A stretch of DNA of 64,000 bases from Hyaloperonospora brassicae. Lineage: Eukaryota; Oomycota; Peronosporomycetes; Peronosporales; Peronosporaceae. The stretch is taken from contig CANTFL010000665.1 in NCBI GenBank assembly GCA_947650285.1, positions 207,973 to 271,972 on the forward strand, read 5' to 3'. Below are positions 10,351-21,983 of this stretch, in pieces. The notes under the pieces were generated by a model. That model saw only the letters and a program-made list of their open reading frames with translations, searched no databases and was not told the origin of the DNA. Made by a program: the position numbers and the translations under genes. How positions within the stretch are numbered: position 1 is the stretch's first letter; every line of letters starts with the position of its first letter.

Positions 10351-13300
10351 CAATGTACCAGAAATGTTGGCAAAGTTTGCATTCAAGTTTTGCATTACAA
10401 TAGGTCGTCCTCTTTTGCAGAAATAAATCACCAACACATTGTGGACGTTGGTGCAGAGAATTGAGGTCACACAATTGTAATGCGATTCGTCACGTCTCAT
10501 TATTCGAATGTCGAAGTTTAAACCAGTTTCCTTATAAACTCAACACAGTAAGCTCCAATCAAGACAAACTCTACAGCTAAAGTCATCAGTCCACAGAGCT
10601 CCTACTATTGCACCATCATTTGCCCCTTTTGCAGTTCAATCGCCGTTTCTTCCCGAAATAACCTGATCGCACACACACGCAAACTCTTTTCTCAGCTTGT
10701 CTTCTGAATGTTGTCGTATAATTGTTCAAACAAACTAGACTTACCCATCTTTAAATGTAACTTTTCAATCCGTATAATTCCTTGTATGTTATTGCTCGTC
10801 TTGCGTACCCGTCAGATGCGTTATCTTGGGATCAACGTAACGTACTTATAGGACTTACAATCTTGTTTGGAGTTAAAAATTGGTAGTTTCAATATCACAT
10901 AGGAATATTCACGCAACTTTCCTGATAAATATGTGAAACCTCTTGTGGATAGCTAATTATTTCTTGGTATCGTTCCCGTGACATATTGCCGACTATTAAT
11001 GTCGTCGTACTTATGATCCATCTTTTGGCTCTTATATGCACTTAATTTGACACTTGTGGAGTCTATAACAGTTGATCCGTCTCACGGGATCGCACAGGTT
11101 CAATAAGCAGTCATCTATGTTGTTGGGGAAAAGGACAAGCAAATTAGCTCAAACTACTAGGTCACTAACTCTTTGTATTCCATATCTTTGCCTACTGAAT
11201 CCTTTGCGACAATAAAGACTACCCATCTTGTCGATCATGATAACCTTTGCGACAATGCAGTGTTTGGCAACTGCAAAGCCTAGGTAATCATAACTCTCCA
11301 CTACTCTTAGACGACCGAGGAAAGGACGGAGTACTCACATAATGTATGTAACTCTGCATTCTTCACCTTTTGTACTCGTCTGAAGAGCGACTTGGATACT
11401 TCTGCATGACTTTTGTTAATGTAGATTGCAATCGGGTTTAAGATAAGAAGGGAAATAGTGCTAAACCATCATATGAAAGCAGTTATAGTCGATATGATGC
11501 TCTATCGAGCTGCCTTAAACTGTCTTAAGTTCGTATTATGCAATGTTTCGATACTTAATCCATTTGGGCTTCTGAACATCTGACTTTATTCGCAAATATG
11601 TAATAATGCTTTGCGTGCATCTGCTTCAGATCGCAGTTTGATGTGCCTGATGAGATATTGCGATGACGCCAACTAATCAAAAATCGATTTTAATGTCAGC
11701 GCGGCTGTTTTGAAGGTCGGGAGGCCAAAATGATCGCTGCTGAAGAAAAATCTGCGTTCGTCTATGGCAGTTCATTGAGCTCAGTTAATCTTAAGCAACC
11801 GAAAAAACTGCAAAAATGCATATCTACATGCGAGGGTCTACTGACATGTTTCATTCGTACTGCACTGAACAATCCCTGTTTTATCTCGACAACATCGGTC
11901 ACCATCAACATATGAACTTAACCGATACGATTAAATCTAATGTGTCTATAACGCAACTCAGCTATGATAGAAAAACATTGGCCTCTTCTCCTTTCGATGT
12001 TTGTCAATTATGCAAGCAATCGCACATGCCCAAGCTAATGATGTTGGCAATGATACAATACCGACTTTGGCCGAAGAATGTTTTATGACATTCTGTAGGG
12101 TCATTGTAACAAAACTTAGCACTACGGGAGAATTCTGCAACGTTCGCGTTGAATTGTTTTAGCTAAATGAAAGTCGCTTTGATTTCAACATCGTATAGCA
12201 ATCGAAACAAGATCAAGTAGTCTATTACGATCATCCTGTTCAACGTAATGGCAATTTAAAACGTAACGAGCTATCGTGTATCGAGATTTTTCTGTCCACG
12301 CATGACTTTAACATAGACATTCTATCTACCGCTTGCGTTGCTGTAGACGGAATTCTTATGTTGAGGTTATGCCCTTGTGTTGGTCAGTACTAGGGCTATA
12401 CATGAACTGATATAGGAAAAGAACCTTCTTCTAACGAAGTAGGTAGTACACGTGAGTATTGAAACAAAAGTAATTCACTCATTAACACAAAAAGTGTTGT
12501 AAATTGAGAATGTGGGAACCCTTTCATTATTATTCGTCGGTTCGGACTATGGGCAATCATGTAAACAATTTTTGGCATGGGCATTGGTTCCTCAATGTAT
12601 CACGCCACTGTCCATTCACCAAATGACTAATATGACTAGCAACACATTTTGTCATGAATCTGTAGTCATTTGGGTCATAATCGTTGCTCTAAAACATGGG
12701 ATATATATCTTACGAATACTTCGTCACTTTCAGTCATATATGTTGGTGCTTAGAGGCGCTTTGTCTTCTTCAGCAAGTGGAACTTTCATGTGTATAGATG
12801 TGATTTCATGTAAAGTTAAGAATAAAGATACGAACGAATATAGGATTTTTTTCTTCTCGGATTGAAGACATGTACTAATAATCGCCTTCTATTAATTTCG
12901 GAGACAATGACTTTCAGCAGCTGATATATCTCAGAAGACAATGCTGTACATAAACTAACTAATTTCTGCTAACAATTTTTGTGTCCTTCTCTATATGTCG
13001 TGCTTGGCCTTTTTGCAATCTTTAATCGTTGGATACCTCGAATAAAACCCCGCGATGCCGCATGTAAAATGAAAGTATTTGTGAAAATGATAGGACGTAG
13101 CTACGGGATGGTCAATGCCCAGATTAATAACAGACTACGGGTCGCGGTAGTCAGCCACGATCAACGTTTTATTGTAACGATGACACCGGCGCCTTTCCAA
13201 AGGGCATGAAATTACAGAATACAGATCCGAATAGTTGCTTTATCCTGATCTGAACCCTGACTATAATCAAAACTTATATCATGAAACATGTGTATCGCAC

Positions 13301-16300
13301 ACTTCGCTGCAACGTCAATTTTCACATTTGCAGTAACGAGGGAAGCAGTGAGGCTTAAAACGTGAGTGTGAGCGCATACGTTTTGTTCGAAACAGCAAAT
13401 GTTTGTAAATTGGCATGGCATTTTGACGTCTCTTGCAGCTCAATGATCTTTTTTGAAGTCCCAAAGTGCGCATCTCCCCTTCTAGAAGCTTCTGCAGCTG
13501 CAGCTGACTCTAAAGGTATCAATGCAAGAATCCCTATTAATAAAGAGTGGATATGAATCGCATTCGATAAGGCGGAAAATACAGAATGCTTGTTGTCAAA
13601 AGGAAACCATCCATATACTAGGCATAAGTGCGGTGATGTGGTCCGAATCTTTAATCCGTGTGGCAAAAGTAGAAGCTTGTATCTATGGATAGTATCGTAG
13701 GTATTCTGATAGAATTTTTTTTATAATTTACTAAATACAGATAGCTTTATCCATTTGCGTAAGATCGACCGAATAACTGATCTACTATTCCCCTACACGT
13801 GAGGTTTCCATCGCATCTATACTCTGTAAATATATGAATAACTAACCATTTTAGCGGCAGATTTTTGATATGACTATGTTACACGAACACGACTAAGTAA
13901 ACGGTGATATATTAAAATACTAAGCCGTTTGCAATTTGTATCAAACAAACTAGCATTTCTGTTATAATATATCTTGTCGCGGCATCCAAATTAGCGAAAG
14001 CATTTGTTACCTTTCACTGTATTGCGTTGAATCTATAGACTGCGCCTAGGTAAGGTTTAGCTAATCCAATCATCCTACAGGCTCAGGTACATATGTGCAA
14101 AAACAAATATGCTTAGGCTCTCCTTAGACTCTTCTGGTTCAAACGTTTTGGTCCGGTATTTAATTTTGGGATACAAAATAGCTCTCGATCGCATAAAGTA
14201 TAAATAAGTGCATAAAAGACTTGTTCGTTTTATTCGTGTTCAATTGTAGTAGGTATCAGCATAATCGATAATAACTATACAAAGTATAGACAGTGAACGA
14301 TCATGCATACTCACATCAACTTCGACCACTATCCTGCACATTGAACATGCACGGGCCGCGTCGTATGATACAACATCGTCAAAGAAATGAATTCATATAC
14401 GTAAATTACATTTGTATGAGATCTTGTCCCCATCCAGCATCCCTCCATTTCAATGTGCTCACCCCGTTACGTTTGTTAATTTCACTAAAGTGTACACATT
14501 ACTTTATTAGGGAGATACAATTGAATTAGCAGATGTAGCACGTTGTATACTCTGCGATTGATGGGTGCTTAGGTCCATTATCAGTCAGTAAAATACCGAC
14601 ACTTTAGTTGAACAACTCAAATGAGTCCAGGGATATCATTCTTACTTACGATTCAAAAAGACATAAATATTAATGAAATTTATTTTTCTACTAAACTTAC
14701 TAATTGTTTTGAAGCTTCCTCTTATCCACGAGTGCGCTAAGAACGCTATTTCTTACCCCATTATATTTATCGAAAAACAAAGTTCGAACACTTCTGCCGT
14801 CGGTACAGCTATATGTGTCCAAGCTCATAATACTTTATCGAGGCTACTAGCTGCTGTATCATATCCCTTGTCATGTATACTTTATTGATCGATATACTCT
14901 GTCAGCACGAAGCTGATTCAATCACTAGCATGAGTTACTAGGAATTTTCTAACCAGCAATCAATGTGTCTCATCGATTATAAATATAGGTCTTGAACCCG
15001 ACCTTGAAATGACTCCAGAAGACGCATGAGGATATGCATTGAAGATTTTGCAGCTTGTACGTCTGTATAAGGGTGTACGTGTATGAGTCTCTGTGCTAGA
15101 GTTAAACAGCTGATAGGACACCTTACAGGCAACATTAATAAGCACTGAATAGGTCAAACGGGTAAACATGGCAGTGTGGACCTACTGGTTACCTATTCAA
15201 TTCCCGGTAGGAAGTATACTTTGAGGCTTAGCATTTAACTTTTCTTGCTGTTTTTGTTTCACTAGCACTGTCCTGCCATGGAGTAACCCCCCCGCTTGTA
15301 TAACTAAAGTCCAAATCACTATAAACGGGGTCTATGCGATAGACAGAGCATCGTAGGTGAGACGAGGGCTCGACAATGGCATTACGTAGATCTAGTTAGA
15401 GCACTTGGAATGGATAATAGTAACGGCAACGGTAGGAAAAGAAAAATACAATAAAAAAAGTCACTGCTGGTGTTTCTTCTTGACAAAATAGTTTCGTGTT
15501 CTTCCAAATTAATAGGAATATAGTCAACACAAGCTACAATGCGACCAAGCATTTTCCACGCTTACCTGAATTGTGAGTGTGGTTGAATGAATTCTCTACG
15601 GTATCGTCAATCGGAAATGAAGGTACCAGAACCCCGGATACCCCACGACTAAATTTCGCTAATTGGCGGATGATCAGGATGTCTTGAAGTCATTGTCCTT
15701 TTACTTTGGGTTATGATGAAGGTGAGGACCATTTTTGCCCAAATCGTTGACGTTTCTCCTCTTTATGTGCAAAGTTAATCGTTCGCATTGAGTAGCGCAT
15801 GGAAGCCTATCACATCATACTACTCTTCGTCAAAACTTGACCGCAATTGTGCTGCTCATCATTCTTAAATACTAAACTATTGATTAATGCGATGCGATGG
15901 GCTTTGACGAAATGGTCGCGAAGCTGTATTGAAAATAAGTAGTTATCTGCTCGATATCGCCTTTAAGTATATGCATAGCTTCCATCACGACATGTGTTAG
16001 CGCCTCAACGTGATGCTCATTTTGAAAGGAAGCACACATGTCTGTAATTATGCCTCGTATGTCTGTAAGTAATTTATCCAGTAACTTATTGTCACATATT
16101 GCGTCTCATGCTAATGTAACTTAATCAAATTCTGAATCCATAGTGCTATTTCAACTCGTCGCTCACCAGATATGCAAATCATCCTTATAAATGACATAGC
16201 GTTGATGTAGTCACTTCCTTTGATAGATAAAAAGCTGTGAAATGGCGAGCCTTGTTAAGTCATAGCACGAAGTTTGAGCAATCGTAATGTATTTAGTATC

Positions 16301-17687
16301 TAAGAACATTAATATTAAGGGTAATGATACTTTCACTCTCCATTTTTACTATCTTCACCTCCCTGAAACAAAAACAGGGTACCTTTATTTATAACCTAGT
16401 GCGATGAACAAGGTCACACGTTGTGTACGGCTGTTGTATAACAAGATGATCTTGCGTACAACATCGTCCTACGTCTATTGAGAATATGCGCGTTGGGATA
16501 ATGCGTGTTCAACTGGCGAATGACAATAGTATCACGGATGGTTGAGAGACCAAGGTTGCAGTTGTGTAAGAATCTAAATACGGAGATCTATAAGCTAGTA
16601 TGTATATACATGTTTGCAGTACTACAACAAGTAGGTGAGGTCAACAGATAACGCTGAACGATTATGCATTGTATATTTCGTGCTACAGAAGACAAGCGGG
16701 TATCTAAGTGTGATACAATCTACGTATTGTCTAAAAAAAGAATTATACTCTCGGATGGAGCTGAAGAAAATAAAAAATGTTTTCCTATGAGGTCAAGCGG
16801 ATGTCGTACACGCCTGGGATGTTTGGAAGATGGATGCTAGAGATATAGAATTCCGCGAGCGACAGTTGCGCACGAGCGTGATCTCAAGCGGCGCTACACG
16901 ACTGTGCAGAATATCTTTTATTGCGTCATACGAACCTTTTTACAGTGCCGTAGTTGCGTACTAATTGGATCACATGCTGGTACATAATTTAGCTGCTTAC
17001 TTTAATAAAGGGATCAAAATGAAAAATAAAAAGAATAGCAAAAACGTGTCGTATACTGCAATACCGACCCTACATCATCTTAACGATAATCGGAAGCGAA
17101 GCAGACTGAAAACATGCTACTTGCTCGTACCGTACTTCCCGCAGGTGCGCTTCCGTTTTGATTTTGTTGTTTTGTTGTTTTGTTGTTTTGTTGTTTTCTT
17201 GTTGTGTTTTTAACCATGCAGTTGACGATACATAGACCACGATGCTCTATCCGCCATGACCAATCAGTGATGCTTGTTTCACTGTGCCCACGCCTCTTAC
17301 CGATTCGACGATCTCTGTACGTTACTGAGTATCTACTGGTGCATGAGCGCTTGTTGTGCCAATATTGTCTGCAAATACTGCACGTCAGAGTCAAGATATC
17401 AGGCCCCTCGATAAACTAAATGTAGGAGGGTCTTGCAGCTTATTTTGTAGGTTTTTGCTCCGAATGGTCTTCCTTTTGGTTTTGTTTCGACTTGATCTCT
17501 CACCGACACGCTTGTACCCGTCAATATTGTATCAGTGATGTGGGCTAGAATTTTTTTTTATATGTTGGTGCTGAGTCGAATAATTGAAATAGATGTAGTG
17601 CCAAGTCATCAATTTGAACGTTGCTTTCAACATATCCTGCATCAGAAGCAGAAATAACCTTTTCGATCCACCAATGCGATTCGAATC
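10351..17687. other. AT-rich gene-free region
   Basis: About 7.3 kb with many stops in all frames and only short open frames. None shows a conserved domain. It looks like old, decayed non-coding or transposon DNA. Confidence 0.6.
17155..17200. repeat. TTTTGTTG octanucleotide microsatellite
   Basis: About five tandem copies of an 8-bp T-rich unit. Confidence 0.9.
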
Positions 17688-19208
17688 TTATAGTGTGAAG
17701 GGTATATCAGCGTTGTTTCCTTTTTGAGCAGAGTGCTTGCACGGTAGGACTATAGTCAATCGGAATTCGGAATCACATCGATAGGTGAATGCATAGTGTT
17801 CTTGGACAAGGGTGAGCACATAAAACGAGGGCTTATACACAACTTGGGTGTATATGGGCGCTGCTGCGAATGTTCGTTGTTTCATGAGATCACCCTCAGC
17901 GTGCATCTTGTTCAGATCCACCACTTGGTGCTCGATCGCCAAGTGGAGACTATGAAACAATGTGAGAAGATCACCTACCGACGATCGAAAAAAGCGCTTC
18001 AGGTACAAATGTACTGACTCAGCTCTAGATGTAGTGGAACAGCTAAGGTGGAAGACGTCTCGCGCCCACGGTTCATATACTTCTCATTGTGCTTGACCCA
18101 CTTTCTATCCAGGTAAAGTGTGACGAAAGAGAGGTGTCGGTACTTGGTCTGAAATTTGTCCCATTGTGCTTCGAAAACTCCGACATTTGACGCACAGCAG
18201 AGAGCGCTTCAATCAGCTATCATCATTTCCTATTGATCGTCATTCATATAGTGAGATTTGCACCTAGCAACAGCATTTTTATTAATATGCTAGCGGCCAC
18301 AGCAATGTTGTCGCATTCGGAAATATCTGCTGCTTAGCATTTAAGAGAGCCGAATCGTTGTCGCTGACCACAATCCGCGGAATTTCGTCATTTCTCTGAC
18401 TCTTAAGCACCTTCTTAAGAGCAATTAAAGCCGATTTGTAGTCCTTCTCGTTCTCCCTGAACTCATATGTTGTGGGAATGAGTAATGACTTACCAAATGG
18501 GGTGACGCCGACACTATTGAGCATGGGCATCTTGAACTTATTTGTCTCGGTCGTGCAGTCGAGTACGATGACGTCACAGAATCCTGCAGCAAGAGCGATG
18601 GATTGAGGATTTGCAAAAATTAAGCGGCAAATTTGACCGTTTGCGTCAAGACTGACATAACAGCAGGAGTTTTATTGCTTGCAGCTCTTCGAACAGCGCG
18701 TTAACCGACATACGTTAATTTAAGTACTCTCTGTGCCCCTTCTGTTTGTCAGTGTATACATCCCTGCTTACGCTGCAGAGTTCTCCATAATCCTGTCAAA
18801 GATTCGCAATTTGCTCTTTTGGCCGCACACATGCTCTCTCTAGTCAAAGCGCTTGCTTTGCTGCTTAATTTTTAGCTGTCTAGCGCAAGAATGCATGTCG
18901 AGGTTTGTGGACATGATATTATTGTGCGCCCATTCATGTCGAGTCACCTGCTACATCTTGTCAACTCCGATCTGGCGCGCTATGAGTCGGTACTCGCATC
19001 CTGAAAGTTTTGTCTTGGTCTTTCGCGCTACAGCAGTAGACCTGTATGATCCCGCTCGGTCGCACACAACAATCATTTTTCCTTTTTTATAGTCGGATCT
19101 GAAGATAGAAAGAGAAACCTTAATTTTGCGCGCTTTCGATTGGAGAGCCGTGAACGTCTCCTTTGCCGAAGGATACTTGACTTCGAAGAAGCCATCACAC
19201 TCCATCAA
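17688..19208 (-). pseudogene. Mutator-like (MULE) transposase, decayed
   Basis: Read from 19208 downwards: an N-terminal FAR1-like part (18951-19208: FFEVKYPSAKETFTALQ, IVVCDRAGSYRS); a DDE core (about 18282-18680: VIVLDCTTETNKFKMPMLN, VGVTPFGKS, RIVVSDNDSALLNA, IFPNATTLLW) with the first catalytic Asp in LDCT; a linker (about 18020-18200: FEAQWDKFQTKY, RKWVKHNEKYMN); then the C-terminal MULE pattern at 17688-18008 (YLKRFFRSSVGDLLTLFH) ending in a SWIM-like finger (YRCDSEFRLTIVLPCKH). In the SWIM motif the second Cys is Ser. Several stops and shifts separate the parts. No TIRs were found for it. Confidence 0.8.
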
Positions 19209-19355
19209 ATAGCAAGCATTTCCTTATGGTAGTTGTGAAGTTTAAAAAGTGAATGGTAGTGCGTAGTACCAATTGACATAGTTGCCATCACTGATCCCGT
19301 ATAAGTTGTAAAATACACCCAATCTTAATTCCAGAGGAGTGAGAATAGTAAAAAT

Positions 19356-19365
19356 GGGGGGGGGG
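19356..19365. repeat. G10 homopolymer
   Basis: Ten consecutive G on the plus strand. Confidence 0.9.
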
Positions 19366-19512
19366 TGAAATCTCATTACCCAATATTAAACGACTAGTAT
19401 AGAATGCGATGTGACAAAGACTGTCGTTCATATGCGCTCCACATGAAAAAATTGCGAATTCCGTGTTATGTCAATTTGAACGTCGTTAAGCAAGCCGAAT
19501 ACGTTCTCAGGA

Positions 19513-19528
19513 ATATATATATATATAT
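19513..19528. repeat. (AT)n microsatellite
   Basis: About eight AT dinucleotides. Confidence 0.9.
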
Positions 19529-19787
19529 GTATATTCAATGAAGTCATAATGATGCTCGGATAATTTCTGCATATACAAGCATAAGATAGCATGTTAGTTG
19601 TTCGTAAGTTCAGACCTGTCACGTTTCCGACTACCCCATCGCCCCTCCGTGCTCACAATTGGCCTATGTGGTAAAGAAATCACGAAATTTTACCGTTGAG
19701 TTGGGGCGTGGGGGCACACAGATCATAGTCTTTAATTAAGTCCAACAATAATTCTGTTTGGGAGATTACTAGCTAGGATGGGTGGCT

Positions 19788-19819
19788 CACGATCGGGTGC
19801 TGAAACGTACCCGATCGTG
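19788..19819. repeat. 11-bp-arm inverted repeat just outside element B
   Basis: CACGATCGGGT at 19788-19798 pairs with ACCCGATCGTG at 19809-19819, loop 10. It lies 35 bp outside the left LTR of element B and resembles the hairpins within that element. Confidence 0.85.
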
Positions 19820-19854
19820 CGATCGTGTATATCAAGGGTGGGATAAGTGGTGAC

Positions 19855-20246
19855 TGTAACGGGGCACACCCTTGCGTGAACTTAATGCAAGGGTATCGGC
19901 GCCCCGACAGACGTATACAAGGCAAGCGAGGAAGCGTGGGTAAGGTAAAAGTAGAACTGTTATATTAACATAATTAAGGCTTTTAACTACTGTCTCTTTG
20001 TTTGACTTAACTTAATTATACTAACTCATCTGAGTGTATGGTGACGTCTCGTCACCACTCATTGCGCGAATCTTGCGGCGATTGGTGGGTTGATATCATC
20101 AAGATATCAACCAATGAACAGACCCTTTGGTCGACTCTTCAATATCACCACTTTGGTGATATTGTTTTAAAGAATATTCAACTTCATATTCTTTATTGTC
20201 ACTTTCTTTAAAGTGACAATTTCATGTAACGGGCTGCCCCGTTACA
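19855..20246 (-). repeat. B 3' LTR
   Basis: 392 bp, TGTAAC to GTTACA. It contains a chain of perfect hairpins: 19869-75/19887-93, 20040-46/20050-56, 20088-97/20103-112 (10-bp arms), 20141-149/20155-163, a 10-bp-arm TTGTCACTTT hairpin near 20200, and 20225-233/20238-246 at the very terminus. Confidence 0.95.
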
Positions 20247-20259
20247 TCACCCCCCCCTT
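20247..20259 (-). other. Polypurine tract of B
   Basis: The complement of tcaccccccccttaa is a G-run purine tract directly next to the 3' LTR, the expected plus-strand priming site. Confidence 0.75.
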
Positions 20260-20378
20260 AACTGATAGTCACCGTGTGACCATCGAAAATATGGCGGCCA
20301 CCCGTTGGCCACCATTGGGACAGGGAGCACTTGTTGGGTCCGTTCCATTCACTTTCCGTTTGACCTCGCATAGTTAAC

Positions 20379-21983
20379 ATGTCTATGCGAGGTGACTCAA
20401 GACCTACACAGCCCTGTGCTGTGCCAGCCTCTGCGGCAGACGATTCGTCGTCTGCTGCTCCTTCTTTGCCTGCAGTAACAGGTGCTGCAGGTGCACGCGG
20501 CAACTCACCGCGTGCGCATGATGACCTCGACGTAGAGGTATTCTACTCTGGCGAGTCAGACGTGTCTGACTCGGGTAATGCGCCAGAGGCGTCTCGCTCA
20601 CCGGCGACGCCTCAGTGTTCGCCAAGGCCACTGCCGAACGAACGGACTAGTGATTTGCATCACAGTCTGTTCGGCAGTGATGACGATGATCAGGGCGGTG
20701 AGGAATATTATTCCTTACCACCACCGGCTCGTGCTCCTTCGCACGAGCGACTTGACGATGGTGCAACCCATCGTCATACTGACAACCGTGGTACCGACAA
20801 AGGTACCACTGTGAAGCGTGATGAGTCGAAGCCGTGGCGTTTGCCCGAACGGCTTATCAATAGCTTGTCTCAAGAGACAAGCCAACACCATCGAATACCC
20901 TTATTCGATGCGACTGAGCTTCACGGCTTGAGTTCCAGCGCGAAGAACTTTCGCGCTGAAGAAGACTTTTATCTCGATGTCTTTCTTAGACATCGATGGT
21001 ACAATAGCAACCAAAAGCGTGAAAAAACATCGCTTTTGGCTGCGTGGAACGCGTTCGTCCAAAACGTAAAGTATTTTGGACGAGAAGGGTGGCTCAAGAA
21101 ACTTGAGGCGACACGCCTCAGGTTCGAAAAGCGAACGCCAACCGGTGCTAGGTACCGGTTGCACTGTTTATCAAGAGAGGCAGGTATTCCTTGCCTCACA
21201 TGGGGAGAACCTTGTGCGAGTTGTGTTGACAACTCGCAGCGTGCACATAGGGATGTGTATTCCCTAGATTCGCCCTGGGGAAGGGCACACATCTCGGCTG
21301 AGATGCGTGACGCGATTGCAAACTTGCAATCCGTCTACAAGTGCCAAAAGCGCGTGTTTACCGATGGGCCACAGGACTCATCGGATGGGTCTCGTCATAC
21401 TGGCGGACGAGACCTTCAACATCCATCAACAGCTGAGAGCGGGGCTCCCAGCTGTTCCAATAGGGTGGATACCCCCGCCACTGGACGAGGTAGCTCGTCC
21501 TTGATCCTGAATCGTCACGGTGATTCAAGATACGCTCCACTAGAAAGCGTTGATCACCGTGAGCATCCACCAAAGGATGTGGTGGAGGAGGAAAGACCTC
21601 CTCCAGATGATTCGGCTCACCATCTCGACCCTTACGAGATGGATCGCGCAATCGATGAATTGCGCGATGACTTGAAGCACGAGCGCGACCGGCGCTACGC
21701 TTTGACTGATACCGTGCGGAAGAACCGCAAGGATCCAAGGCTGATCGGGCGAGGGATCGCGCCGATTATGCCACAGCGCAGCTTCAGGGCGAGCTGGATG
21801 TCCGCTCCCTATTCGGCGAGCTGGCGACAGCTCGCGGGGAGATATCTCGGTTGAGTTCCGAGGTATCATATCTGCGCGACCAGACGGATCGTCTGGAGCG
21901 CGAACGCAAGAACTTGATGGATGTTCTTGAACGTGGGGGCTATCTTCATCGGAAGAAGAAGGCTCGTACTGACAGTACGACCT
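20379..21983 (+). CDS. Antisense ORF of element B (491 aa plus shifted coiled-coil tail)
   Basis: A 1476-bp open frame (20379-21854) runs opposite to pol. About the first 980 bp lie in the 3' region between the pol stop and the LTR; the rest overlaps the chromodomain and integrase tail. The start MSMRGDSR lies 132 bp inside the LTR. Residues 1-150 are disordered-looking (Ser, Asp, Pro). Residues ~190-260 form a basic/aromatic helical segment (FLRHRWYNSNQKREK, WNAFVQNVKYFGREGWL). Residues ~262-282 hold a Cys cluster (HCLSREAGIPCLTWGEPCASC) that could bind zinc. After a one-base shift near 21760-21850 a second frame continues to 21983 as a heptad-rich helix (ELATARGEISRLSSEVSYL) ending in KKKARTDSTT. 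No family recognised. Placement and C-terminal coiled coil parallel the antisense ORFs of family A. Confidence 0.6.

Noticed and set aside
10351..17687. Many 60-110-codon open frames in AT-rich DNA
   Set aside because: No domain, no paired splice pattern, no neighbour support; best explained by chance.
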